DNA of 64,000 bases from Aristolochia californica (lineage: Eukaryota; Streptophyta; Magnoliopsida; Piperales; Aristolochiaceae), in the NCBI GenBank assembly GCA_029961685.1, contig JARWKL010000001.1, forward strand, positions 31,012,295 through 31,076,294, read 5' to 3'. This document shows positions 1-12,998 of this stretch, one piece after another; the stretch's first letter is position 1; each line of letters starts with the position of its first letter. The position numbers were made by a program, and so were the translations under genes. The notes beneath the pieces are model-generated. The model made no database searches and was not told where the DNA came from. It saw only the letters and a program-made list of their open reading frames with translations.

Positions 1-2203
1 TTGTTGTCCAACTTTGGGAAATTCCACTCGTTGAACCCTAACAACTTGGAATTTTATAACCAAGAGATTTTTTCCACACATGCTTTAAAAATGCATATGC
101 ATGCTTGAAACATGTTAAATATGCAAATCACCTATGGATCCAAAGCTTTTAAAGAGAATAACAAACACTGGTTAAATTCTCTAGTGAACGTGCGGTGGGA
201 TATTTACCCCAATCAAACAAGCCATTATTGTTCCCATTTACAAAAAGCTGACCTAAAAATCATAGATTGCTGTAAAGTAATTTATCATGCGTAACTGGTT
301 ATATTATCCTAAAAAATTGCTTATGGATTGGGTGTGAACACTCAGTTAAAAATCCTCCGTCCCCCCCTTTTCCATACGATTGCAAAACCTGATATATAAA
401 AAACTAAAAAGAGCTTACAATCCCTAAAAATTACAAACACTCATTGGAATTATCTCTCTCTACATTTGTGCAATGTGCATTTCCATTTTAGATGTAATCT
501 TTTTTCTTAAATCAGAACTTTGAGTTTTTGCTCTCCCTTCTTCCCATAAACCTAAAAGGCAAACAAATCACATCAAAATGAAAATTTTAGAGTTAATCTA
601 TGCAAAAAATTTAAAATAATAACAAATGTATGAAAAGAAATTTATTCACACACAACAAATGAACACAAAAGTTTTGTTGTCAAGGTTTTGGAGTTTTATA
701 AGAAAGCGATTTCTTCCACACATGCTTTAAAAATGGATATGCATGCTTGAAACATGTTAAAGATCCAAATCACCTATGGATCCATACCATTGAAAGAGAA
801 TAACAAAAGCTAATTAAATTCTCAAGTGAACGTGCGGTGAGATATTTACCCGAGTCAAACAAGCCATTATTTTACCCATTTACAAAAAGTTGACCTAACA
901 ATCGTAGATGATTGTAATGTGATTTATCTTGCTTAATGAGTCATATTACCCTAAGAAATGGCTTATGGATTGGGAGTCAACACTCAGTTAATAATCCCAC
1001 GTCTCCCCCTTTTCCCGACGATTGCAAAACCTGATATATAAAAACTAAAAAGAGCTTACAATCCCTAAAAATTACATACACTCTTTGGAATTATATCTCT
1101 CCACATTTGTGGATTGTGCATTTCCATTTTAGATGTACTATGTTTTCTTAAATCAAAATTTTGAGTTTTCGCTCTTCCTTCATCCCGTAAACCAAAAAGG
1201 CAAATAGATCACAACAAAATGAAAATTTTAGAGTTGATGTATAGAAAAAATTCAAATCAATAACAAATGTAACTAAATAAAATTTATTCACACACCACAA
1301 ATGAACACAAAAGTTTTGTTGTCCAAGTTTGGGAAATTCCACTAGTTCAAGCCTAATAGATTGGAATTTTATAAGAAAGAGATTTCTTCCACACATGCTT
1401 TGAAAATGGATGTGCATGCTTCTAACATTTTCAAGATGCAAATTACCTATGGATCCAAGTGAACGTGCGGTGGGATATTTACGCGAGTCAAACAAGCTAT
1501 TATTTTGCCCATTTACTAAATGTTGACCTAACATTCATAGATGATTGTATTGTCATTTATCTTTCTTAACGGGCTATATTACCCTAAGAAATGGCTTATA
1601 GATTGGGAGTCAACACTCAGTTAAAAAACCTCGTCTCCTCCTTTTCCCAAAGATTGCAAAACCTGATGTATAAAAGCTAAAAAGAGCTTACAATCCCTAA
1701 AAATTACATACACTCTTGGGAATTATCTCTCTCCACATTTGTGGATTGTGCATTTCCATTTTAGATGTACTCTTTTTTCTAAAATCAAAACTTTGTGTTT
1801 TCGCTCCCCGTTCATCCCGTAAAACAAAAAGGCAAATAGATCACAACAAAATGAATATTTTAGATTTTATGTATGGAAAAAATTTAAAACAATAACAAAT
1901 GTAAGTAAAGAAAATTTATTCACACATCACAAATAAACACAAAAGTTTCGTTGTCCAAGTTTGGGAACTTCCACTAGTTCAACCCTAACAGCTTGGAATT
2001 TTATAAGGAAGAGATTTATTCCACACATGCTTTAAGAATGGATATGCATGATTGTAACATGTTAAAGATGCAAATCACCTATGGATCCAAACCTTTTAAA
2101 GAGAATAACAAACGCTCATTAAATTCTCAAGTGAACAATGCAGTGGGATATTTACCTGAGTCAAACAAGCCATTATTTTTCCCTTTTACAAAAAGTTGAC
2201 CTA

Positions 2204-2221
2204 ACAATCATAGATGATTGT
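2204..2221. repeat. Representative 18-bp palindrome of the satellite monomer
   Basis: ACAATCATAGATGATTGT has perfect 8-bp arms around AG. The same site, or a copy with one or two changes (most often CGATCAT in the left arm), lies about 121 bp after the anchor in nearly all monomers, for example near 2876, 5555, 9595, 26405, 44250 and 61240. It is the clearest dyad in the monomer and could bind a dimeric protein. No binding factor can be named from the sequence. Confidence 0.8.
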
Positions 2222-5200
2222 AAAGTGATTTATCATATGTAATGGGCTATAGTACCCTAAAAATGGCATACGGATTGGGAGTCAACACTTAGTTAAAAAT
2301 CCCTTGCCTCCTCCTTGTCCTAATGATTGCAAAACATGATATATAAAAACAAAAAAGAGCTTACAATCCCTAAAAAATACGGAAACTCTTTTGAATTATC
2401 TCTCTCTATATTTTTGCACTTTTTATTTCCATTTTAGACGTTCTTTTTTTTCTTAAAGCAAAACTTTGAGTTTTCTCTCTCCCTTCATCCCATAAACGAA
2501 AAAGGCAAATAGATCAGAAAAAAATGAAAATTTTAGAGTTTATGTTAGGAAAAATTAAAAACTATAAAAATTGAAAGTAAGGAAAATTTATTCACACACC
2601 ACAAATGAACACAAAAGTTGTGGTTCAAGTTTGGGAAATTCCACTAGTTCAACCCTTACAACTTGGAATTTTGTAAGAAAGAGATTTCTTCCACTTATGC
2701 TTTAAAAATGGATAAGCATTCTTGAAACATGTTAAAGATAAAAATCACATATGGATCCAAATCTTATAAAGAGAACAACAAACACTCATTAAATTTTGAA
2801 GTGAACGTGCGATGAGATATTTACCTGAGTCAAACAAGCCATTATTTTGCCCATTTACAAAAAGCTGACCTAACAATCATAGATGATTGTAAAGTGATTT
2901 ATCTTGCTTAACGGGCTATATTACCATAAGAAGTGTCTTATGGATTGGGAGTCAACACTCTGTTAAAAATCCCCCGTCTCCCCCTTTTCCAGACGATTGC
3001 AAAACCTGATATATAAAAACTATAAACAACTTTCAATCCCTAAAAATTACATACACTCTTTGGAATTATCTCTCTCTACATTTTTGGATTGTGCATTTCC
3101 ATTTTAGATATACACTGTTCTCTTAAATCAAAACTATGAGTTTTCGCTCTCCCTTCATCCCGTAAACCAAAAAGTCAAATAGATCACAACAAAATGAAAA
3201 TTTGAGAGTTTATTTTGCAAAAATTTTAACAATAAAAAATGTAAGTAAATAAAATTTATTCACACACCACAAATGAACAAAAAAGTTTTGTCGTCCAAGT
3301 TTTTGAAATTCCACTAGTTCTACCCTTACAGCTTGGAATTTTATAAAAAAGAGATTTCTACCACACATGCTTGAAAAATGGATATGCATGCTTGTAACAT
3401 GTTAAAGATGCAAATCACCTATGGATCCAAACCTTTTAAAGAGAATAACAAATGCTCATTAAATTCTCAAGTTAACGTGTGGTGGGATATTTACCCGAGT
3501 CAAACAAGCCATTATTTTTCCTATTTAAAAAAATTTGACCTAGGAATCACAAATGATGGTAATGTGATTTATCTTGCTTAACGGGCTATATTACCCTAAC
3601 AAATGGCTTATGGATTGGGAGTCAATACTCAGTTAAAAATCTCCCGTCTCCCCTTTTTCGCGAAGATTGCAAAACCTGATATAAAAAAACTAAAAAGAGC
3701 TTTCAATCCCTATAAATTATATACACTCTTTGGAATTATATCTCTCTACATTTTTGGATTGTGCATTTCCATTTTAGATGTACTCTGTTTTCTTAAATCA
3801 AAGCTTTGAGTTTTCGGTATCCCTTCATCCCGTAAACAAAAAAGACATATAGATCACAACAAAATGAAAATTTTAGAGTTTATGTATGGTAAAAATTTAA
3901 AACAATAACAAATGTAAAAAAAATTTATTCACACACCACAAATGAAGACAAAAGTTTTGTTGTCGAAGTTTGGGAAATTCCACTAGTTCAACCCTAACGC
4001 TTGGAATTTTATAAAAAAGAGATTTCTTCCACACATGCTTTAAAAATGGATATGCATGCTTGTAAAATGTTAAAGATGCAAATCACCTATGGATCCAAAC
4101 CTTTTAAAGAGAATAACAAACGTTCATTAAATTCTCAAGTGAACGTCCGGTGGGATATTTACCCGAGTCAAACAAGCCATTATTTTTTCCTTTTACAAAA
4201 AGATGACCTAACAATCATAAATGATTGTAAAGTGATTTATCATACGTAATGGGCTGTAGTACCCTAAGAAATGGCTTACGGATTGGGTGTCAACACTCAG
4301 TTAAAAATCCCCTGCCTCCCCCTTGTCCTGACGATTGCAAAACCTGATATATAAAAACTAAAAAGACCTTACAATCCCTAAAAATTACAGACATCTTTGG
4401 AATTATTTCTCTCTACATTTGTGCATTGTGCATTTCCATTTTAGATGTAGTCTTTTTTCTTAAATGAAAATTTTGAGTTTTCGCTCTCCCTTCATCCTGT
4501 AACCCAAAAAGGCAAATAGATCCCAACAAAATGAAAATTTTAGAGTTTGTGTATGGAAAAAACTTTAAAAAATAACAAATGTAAGTAAGGAAAATTTATT
4601 CACACACGACAATGAACACAAAAGTTTTGTGGTCCAAATTTGGGAAATTCCACTAGTTCAACCCTAACAGCTTGGAATATTATAAGAAAGAGATTTCAGC
4701 CACTTATGCTTTAAAATTGATAAGCATTCTTGAAAAATGTTAAAGATGCAAATCACATATGGATACAAATCATTTAAAGAGAATAGCAAACGCTCATTAA
4801 ATTCTGAAGTGAATGTGCAATGAGATATTTACCTGAGTCAAACAAGCCATTATTTTGCCCATTTACAAAAGGCTGACATAACAATCATAGATGATTGTAA
4901 AGTGATTTATCGTGCATAACAGGCTATATTACCCTAAGAATTGGCTTATGGATTGGGAGTCAACACTCAGTTAAAAATCCCCTGCCTCCCCCTTTTCCCG
5001 ACGATTGCAAAACCTGATATATAAAAACTTAAAAAAGCATACAATCCCTAAAAATTACTGACACTCTTTGGAATTATCTCTCTCAAAATTTGTGCATTTT
5101 GCATTTCATTTTAGATGTACTCTTTTTTCTTAAATCAAAACTTTGAGTTTTCGCTCTCGCTTCATCCTGTAAATGTAAAAGGCAATAGATCACAAAAAAT

Positions 5201-6364
5201 TGAAAATTTTAGAGTTTATGTATGGAGAAAATTTAAAACAATAACAAATGTAAGTAAATAAAATTTATTCACACACCATAAATGAAGACAAAAGTTTTGT
5301 TGTCATGATTGGGGAAATTCCACTACTTCAACCCTAGCAGCTTGGAGTTTTGTAAGAAAGAGATTTCTTCCACACATACCTTAAAAATGGATATGCATGA
5401 TTGAAACATGTTAAAGATGCAAATCACCTATGGATCCAAACCTTTTAAAGAGAATAACAAATGCTCATAAAAATTCTCAAGTGAACGTGCGGTGGGATAT
5501 TTAGCCGAGTCAAACAAGCCATTATTTTGACCATTTACAAAAAGTTGACCTAACGATCATCGATGATTGTAAAGTGATTTATCATGCGTAATGGGCTATA
5601 TTACCCTAAGAAATGGCTTATGGATTAGGAATCAACACTCAGGTTAAAAATCCACCGCCTCCCCCTTTTCCCGACGATTGCAAAACCAGATATATAAAAA
5701 AATAAAAAGAGCTTACAATCCCTAAAAATTATAGACATTCTTTGGAATTATCTCTCTCTACATTTTTGCATTGTTCATTTCCATTTTAGATGTAATCTTT
5801 TTTCTTAAATTAAAACATTGAGTTTTCGCTCTCCCTTCATTCTGTAAACCAAAAAGGTAAATAGATCACCACAAAATGAAAATTTTAGAGTTTATTTCTG
5901 GAAAAAATTTAAAACAATAACAAATTATGTAAAGAAAGTTTATTCACACACCACAAATGAACACAAAAAGTTTTGTTGTCCAAGTTTGGGAAATTCCACT
6001 AGTTCAACCCTTACAGCTTGGAATTTTATAACAACGACATTTCTACCACACATGCTTTAAAAATGGATATGCATGCTTTTAACATGTTAAAGATAAAAAT
6101 TACCTATGGATCCAAACATTTGAAAGAGAATAACAAACGCTCATTAAATTCTCAAGTGAACCTGCGGTGGGATATTTACCCGAGTCATACAAGCCATTAT
6201 TTGGCCCTTTTACAAAAAGCTGACCTAACAATCATAGAAGATTGTACAGTGATTTATCGTGTGTAACGAGCTATAGTACCCTAGGAAATTGATTACGGAT
6301 AGGGAGTCAACACTCAGTTAAAAATCCCCCGCATCCCCCTTTTCCCGACGATAGCAAAACCTCA

Positions 6365-6372
6365 TATATAAA
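6365..6372 (+). promoter_or_regulatory. Representative TATA-like box of the satellite monomer
   Basis: TATATAAAAACTAAAAAGAGC recurs once per monomer, preceded by a C-rich tract and followed after roughly 60-75 bp by TCTCTCTCTAC and later by TTTTTTCTT and CTCTCCCTTC pyrimidine stretches. TATA plus downstream pyrimidine patches resembles plant RNA polymerase II core promoters. Promoter function is inference only; a few monomers lack the box, for example around 7700, 31200 and 59630. Confidence 0.3.
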
Positions 6373-9300
6373 AACTAAAAAGAGCTTATAATCCCTAAAA
6401 ATTTCAGACACTCTTTGGAATTATCTCTCTCTACATTGTTGCATTGTGAATTTCCATTTTAAATGTAGTATTTTTTCTTAAATCAAAACATTGAGTTTTC
6501 TCTTTCCCTTAATCCCTTAACCAAAAAGGCAAATAGATCACAACAAAATGAAAATTTTAGATTTTATGTATCAAAAAAATTTAAAACAATAACAAATGTA
6601 AGTAAAGAGAATTTATTCAGACACCACCAATGAACACAAAAGTTTTGTTGTCCAAGTTTGTGAAATTCCACTAGATCAACCCTAACAGCTTGGAATTTTA
6701 TAAGAAAGAGATTTCTTCCAAACATGCTTTAAAAATGGATATGGATGCTTGTAACATGTTCAAGATGCAAATCACATATGGATCCAAACCTTTTAAAGAG
6801 AATAACAAAATCTTATTAAATTCTCAAGTGAACGTGCGGTGGGATATATACCTGAGTCAAACAAGCCATTATTTTACCCATTTACAACAAGCTGACCAAA
6901 AAATCATAGATGATTGTAAAGTGATTTATCGTGCGTAATGGGCTATATTACCCTAAGAAATGGCTTATGGATTGCGAGTCAATACTCAGTTAAAAATCCC
7001 CTTCCTCCACCTTTTCCCGACGATTGCAAAACCTGATATATAAAAACTAAAAAGAGCTTACAATCCCTAAAAATTACAGACACTCTTTGGAATTATCTCC
7101 CTCTACATTTGTGCATTGTCAATTTCCATTTTAGATGTCCTCTTTCTTCTTAAATCAAAACTTTGCGTTTTCACACTCCCTTCATTCTGTAAACAAAAAA
7201 TGCAAATTGATCACAACAAATTGAAAATTTTAGACATTATGTGAGGAAAAAATTTAAAACAATAACAACTGTTGGTAAAGAAAATTTATTCACACCACTA
7301 ATGAATACAAATGTTTTGTTGTCCAAGTTTTGAAAATTCCACTAGTTCAACCCTAACAGCTTGGAATTTTATAAGAAAGAGATTTCTACCCCACATGCTT
7401 TAAAAATGGATATGCATGCTTGAAACATGTTAAAGATGCAAATCACCAATGGATCCAAACATTTTAAAGAGAATAACAAATGCTCATTAAATTCTCATGT
7501 CAACGTGTGGTGGGATATTTATTCCAACAACCCATTATTTTGCCCGTTTACAAAAAGTTGACCTAACAATCATAGATTATTGCAAAGTGATTTATCATGC
7601 GTAACGGGCTATATTACCCTATGAAATGGCTTACAGATTCGGAGTCAACACTCAGTTAAAAATCCCCTACCATCCCCTTTTCCCGACGATTGCAAAACCC
7701 TAAAATTACAAAATAAAAAGAGCTTAAAATCCCAAAAAAAATATGGACACTCTTTGGAATTCTCTCTCTCTACATTTTTGGATTGTGCATTTGAATTTTA
7801 GATGTACTCTTTTTACTTAAATCAAAACTTTGAGTTTTTCGCTCTCCCTAAATCCCATAATCCAAAAAAGCAAATAGATCACAACAAAATGAAAATTTTA
7901 GAGTTTATGTATGGAAAAAATTTGAAAAATTAACAAATGTAAGTAAAGAAAATTTATTCACACACCACAAATGAACACAAAAGCTTTGTTGTTCAAGTTT
8001 AGGAAATTCCACTTGTTCAACCCTAATAGCTTGGAAGTTTATAAGAAAGAGATTTCTTCCACATATGCTTTAAAAATGGATATGCATGCTTGAAACATGT
8101 TAAAGATTCAAATCCAATATGGATCCAAACCTTTTAAAGAGATTAACAAACGCTCATTAAATTCTCTAGTGAACATGCGGTGGGATAATTACCGGAATCA
8201 AACAAGCCATTATTTTACCCATTTAAAAAATGTTGACTTAAAAATCATAGATGATTATAAAGTGATTTATCTTGTGTAACGGGCTATAGTACCCTTACAA
8301 AAGGCTTATGGATTGGGAGCAACACTTAGTTAAAAATCCCCTGCCTCCCCTTTTTCCCGACGATTGTAAAACCTGATATATAAAAAATAAAAAGAGTGTA
8401 CAATCCCTAAAAATTACATACACTCTTTTGAATTATCTCTCTGTACATTTGTGCATTGTGCATTTCCATTTTAGATGTACTCTTTTTTCTTAAATCAAAA
8501 CTTTGAGTTTTCACTCTCCCTTTATCCCGTAAACAAAAAAGGCAAATAAATCACAACAAAATAAAAATTTTAGAGTTTATGTATGGAAAAAATTTGAAAC
8601 AATAACAAATTTAAGTAAGGAAAATTTATTCGCACACCACAAATGAACACAAAATTTTTGTTGTCCAAGTTTGGGTAATTCCTCTAGCTCAACCCTAACA
8701 GCTTGGAATTTTATAAGAAAGAGATTTCTTCCACATGAGCTTTAAAAATGGATACGCATGCTTGAAACATGTTAAAGATGAAAATCACATATGGATCCAA
8801 ACCTTTTAAAAATAATAACAAACGCTTATTAAATTCTCAAGTGAACGTGCCGTGGGATATTTACAGGAGTCAAACAAGCCATTATTTTTCCCTTTAACAA
8901 AAAGCAGACCTAACCATCATAGATGATTTTAAAGTGATTTATCATGCGTAATGGGCTATATTACCCTAAGAAATGGCTTATGGATTGGAGTCAACACTTA
9001 GTTAAAAATCCCCGGACTCCCCCTTTTCCTGACGATTGCAAAGCCTGATATATAAACACTAAAAAGAGCTTACATTTTCTAAAAATTGCAAACACACTTT
9101 GGAATTATCTCTCTCTACATTTGTGCATTGTCCATTTCTATTTTATATTTTCTCTTTTTTATTAAATCAAAACTTTGTGTTTTTGCGCTCCCTTCATGCG
9201 GTAAACGAAAAAGGCAAAGAGATCACAACAAAATGAAAATTTAAGAGTTTAAGTGTGGAAAAAATTTAAAACAATACCAAATGTAAGAAAAGAAAATTTA

Positions 9301-12137
9301 GTCGCACACCACAAATGAACACAAAAGTTTTGTTTTCCAAGTTTGGAAAATTCCACTAGTTCAACCCTAACAACTTGGAATTTTATAAGATAGAGATTTC
9401 TTCCACACTTGCTTTGAAAATGGATATGCATGCTTGAAACATGTTAAAGATGCAAATCACCTATGGATCCAAACCTTTTAAAGAGAGTAACAAACGCTCA
9501 TTAAATTCTCAAGTGAACGTGCGGTGGGATATTTACCCGAGTCAAACAAGCAATTATTTTACCCTTTCACAAAAAGCTGACCTAACAATCACAGATGATT
9601 GTACAGTCATTTATCATGCGTAACGGGCTATAGTACCCTAAGAAATAGCTTACGGATTGGGAGTCAACACTCAGTTTCAAATCCCCGCCTCCCCCTTTTC
9701 CCAACGATTGTAAAACCTGATATATAAAAACTAAAAAAAGCTTACAATCCCTAAAAATTACAGACATGCTTTTGAATTATCTCTCTCTACATTGTTGAAT
9801 TGTGCATTTCCATTTTAAATGTACAATTTTTTCTTAAATCAAAACTTTGAGTTTTCTCTTTCCCTTAATCCCTTAACCAAAAAGGCAAATAGATCACAAC
9901 AAAATGAAATTTTTGGAGTTTATGTATGGAAAAAATTTAAAACAATAACAAATGTAAGTAAAGAGAATTTATTCATAGAACACGAATGAACACAAAAGTT
10001 TTGTTGTCCAAGTTTGTGAAATTCCACTAGATCAGCCCTAACAGCTTGGAATTTTATAAGAAAGAGATTTCTTCCAAATAAGCTTTAAAAATGGATATGC
10101 ATGCTTGAAACAGCTTAAAGATGCAAATAATCTATGGATGCAAACCTTTTAAAGAGAATCACAAACGCTCATTAAATTTTCAAGCGAATGAACGTGAGGT
10201 GGGATATTTCCCCTAGTCACACAAGCCATTATTTTGCCCTTTTACAAAAAGCTGACCTAACAATCATAGATGACTGTACAATGATTTATCGTGCGTAACA
10301 GGCTATTTTACCCTAAGAAATGGCTTACGGATTGGGAGTCAACACTCAGTTAAAAATTCCCCACCTCCCCCTTTTCCCGACGATTGCAAAACCTAATATA
10401 TAAAAACTAAAAAGGGTTTACAATCCCTAAAAATTACAGACACTGTGATGAATTATCTCTTTCTACATTTGTGCATTGTGAATTTCCATTTTATTCGTAC
10501 TATTTTTTCTTAATTCAAATGTTTGAGTTTTCGCTCTCTCTTCATCCTGTAAACCAAAAAGGCAAATAGATCACAACAAAATGAAAATTTTAGAGTTAAT
10601 GTATGGAAAAAATTTAAAACAATAACAAATGTAGAAAAAAAAAATTTATTCACACACCACAAATGAACAAAAAAGTTTTGTTGTTAGGGTTTGGGAAATT
10701 TCACTAGTTCAACCTGAATAGCTTGGAGTTTTATAAGAAAGAGATTTCTTCCACACATTCTTTAAAAATTTATATGCATGCTTGAAACTTCATAAAGATG
10801 CAAATCACCTTTGGATCCAAACCTTTTAAAGAGAATAGCAAATGCCCATTAAATTCTCAAGTGAACGTGCGGTGGGATATTTGCCTGAGTCAAACAAGCC
10901 ATTATTTTGCCCATTTATAAAAAGTTGACCTAACAATCATAGATGATTGTAATGTGATTTATCTTACTTAATGGGTTATATTACCCTAAGAAATGCCTTA
11001 TGGATTGGGAGTCAACACTCAGTTAAAAATCCCCCATCTCCCCCTTTTCCCGATGATTGCAAAACCTGATATATAGAAATTAGAAAGATTTACAATCCCT
11101 AAAAATTACAGACACTCTTTGGAATTATTTCTTTCTACATTTGTGTATTGTGCATTTCAATTTTATATGTACTCTTTTTTCTTAATTCAAAACTTTGATT
11201 TTTCTCTCTCCCTTCATCCCGTAAACAAAAAAAGCAAATAGATCACAACAAAATAAAAATTTTAGAGTTTATGTATGGAAAAACATTTTAAAAATAACAA
11301 ATTTAAGTAAATAAAATTTATTCACACACCAAAAATGAACACAAAAGTTTTGTTATCCAAGTTTGGGAAATTCCACTAGTTCAACCCTAACAACTTGGAA
11401 TTTTATAAGATAGAGATTTCTTCCACATAAGCTTTAAAAATGGATATACCTTCTTGAAACATGTTAAATATGCAAATCACATATGGATCTAAACCTTTTA
11501 AAGAGAATAACAAAAGCTCTTTAAATTCTCAAGTGAACATTTGTGGGATATTTACATGAGTCAAAAAAGCCATTATTTTGCCCATTTACAAAAAGCCGAC
11601 CTAACAATCACTGATGATTGTAAAGTGATTTATCATACGTAACGGGCTATATTACCCTAAGAAATGGCTTATGGATTGGGATTCAACACTTAGTTAAAAA
11701 TCCCATGTCTCCCCCTTTTCCAGACGATTCCAAAACCTGATATATAGAAACTAAAAAGAGTTTACAATCCCTAAAAATTACAGACACTCTTAGGAATTTT
11801 TTCTATCTACATTGTGTATTGTACATTTCCATTTTATATGTACTCTTTTTTCTTAATTCAAAACTTTGAGTTTTCTCTCTCCCTTCATCCCGTAAACCAA
11901 AAAGGCAAATAGATCACAACAAAATGAAAATTTTAGAATTTATGATTGGAAAAAATTTAAAACAATAACAAAAGTAAGTAAATAAAATTTAATCACACAC
12001 CATAAATGAACACAAAAGTTTTATTGTCCAAGTTTGGGAAATTCCACTAGTTCAACCATAACAGCTTAGAATTTTATAAGATAGAGATTTCTTTCACATA
12101 AGCTTTAAAAATAGATTTGCCTTCTTGAAACATGTTA

Positions 12138-12984
12138 AATAGAGGGCCTGTCCTGTTCGATGGAAAAGCTGGGTCTAGTGTTTGTGATCACTAGTTTTCC
12201 TTCTATCTCCTTTATGGTTTTTCGAGAGAGAGGAAGGTGTCTGGGTGCCAAAGGTTGAACTACCCATTCTGTTGGCCATGTTAACTCTCTTGGGTCGAGT
12301 TCTTCTATGGTCAAGTTTTCAGAATAACCAATGTTTTTGGCTAATTCTGTGAGTTTCTTTGAATCTTTAACTGGAACCTTTCCAGTGTTGATTCCTCGGC
12401 CTACTATGCATACAAGTATGCGCATAACTCTTCTTCCTAGTTGAATTCCATTTTTTGACTAGTTGTCTGTATAGATTTTTAGGGACAAGGTATCTTGGAT
12501 GTGCTTGTCTTCTAAATCTAATTGTAGATTGGGCCATGTTGTAAAGGATACTGGGCCTAATCCTAAATTTTCTCTAACTCCTCCGAGTAGGGCTTTTTCA
12601 AAATTATTCTTCACAGAGTTATCTACTATAGCTGCTATGATTGATTCGTATTAAGGGGTCTAATCCTATACGAACTAGTCCATAATGGACATATTTGAAT
12701 CTTTTTAGCTTAGCTAAGTCAGATTCACTTAATAATCTGTAGCAGAAAGTACCTGAGTCGGTATCCTGTATTTCTACAGATAGTTCCTTCTGGAAGACGA
12801 AGGATTTCTTTTGGAATTCAATCCAATCTTTGTTGTAGACTTCAGTTATCCGAGGGATACTTATTGTCCACTTTTGTCCATCCTGCATCAGATTAGGATG
12901 TTCATCGTATTCTCCCTGTGTTTCATGCTGTATATGAACACTATTTTGGAGAGAAGTACATTCTATTCCTATTTGTTCAGACAT
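12138..12984 (-). pseudogene. Caulimovirid-like 30K-superfamily movement protein, broken
   Basis: In caulimovirids this protein modifies plasmodesmata so that virus can pass between cells. The first part is an open frame of 121 codons beginning with the ATG at 12982-12984 and ending in a stop at 12619-12621. It contains KYVHYGLVRIGLDPLIR, matching the hydrophobic strand typical of the 30K family. The similarity then continues in another frame (frameshift between about 12620 and 12660) through a VDNS segment and a GPVSFTTWPNL segment, crosses an in-frame TAG at 12459-12461, and runs on to 12138, where the frame ends in satellite. In all about 280 codons of movement-protein-like sequence survive, with one frameshift, one stop and a truncated C-terminus. 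The family call rests on remembered motif patterns and no search was run; the genus is not assigned. Confidence 0.6.
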
Positions 12985-12998
12985 TTAGGAATTTTAGA
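12138..12998 (-). mobile_element. Endogenous pararetrovirus (Caulimoviridae-like) fragment in satellite
   Basis: About 861 bp of non-satellite DNA interrupts one monomer. On the left the satellite stops after GAAACATGTTAAAT; on the right it resumes at ATGGATCTAAACC. Compared with the neighbouring monomer, about 13 bp (ATGCAAATCACAT) are missing and no target duplication is visible, which fits end-joining rather than an integrase. Almost the whole insert is covered by a decayed movement-protein reading frame on the minus strand. No viral coat, protease or reverse transcriptase sequence accompanies it. Confidence 0.65.

Larger units (their letters stand above)
1..12137 (+). repeat. ~667-bp tandem satellite, block 1
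   Basis: Head-to-tail copies of an AT-rich monomer. Using the conserved hexamer GGATCC (or a one- or two-base variant) as anchor, copies lie at 136, 778, 1451, 2083, 2753, 3423, 4091, 4761, 5432, 6108, 6780, 7451, 8121, 8793, 9465, 10136, 10813 and 11485, a mean spacing of about 667 bp. Each monomer has, in order: an ACAAAAGTTTTGTTGTCCAAG segment, the anchor, an 18-bp palindrome about 121 bp after it, a C-rich CCCCGCCTCCCCC-like tract, a TATATAAAAA box, CT-rich tracts and an A-rich end. The monomer at 1451 has lost about 45 bp just after its anchor. The block starts and ends inside monomers. Short open frames of 60-82 codons recur at the same phase and are not treated as genes. Confidence 0.97.

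Noticed and set aside
12619..12984. The 121-codon minus-strand frame as an intact host gene.
   Set aside because: Its similarity continues past the stop in another frame and again past a second stop, the pattern of a decayed viral gene.
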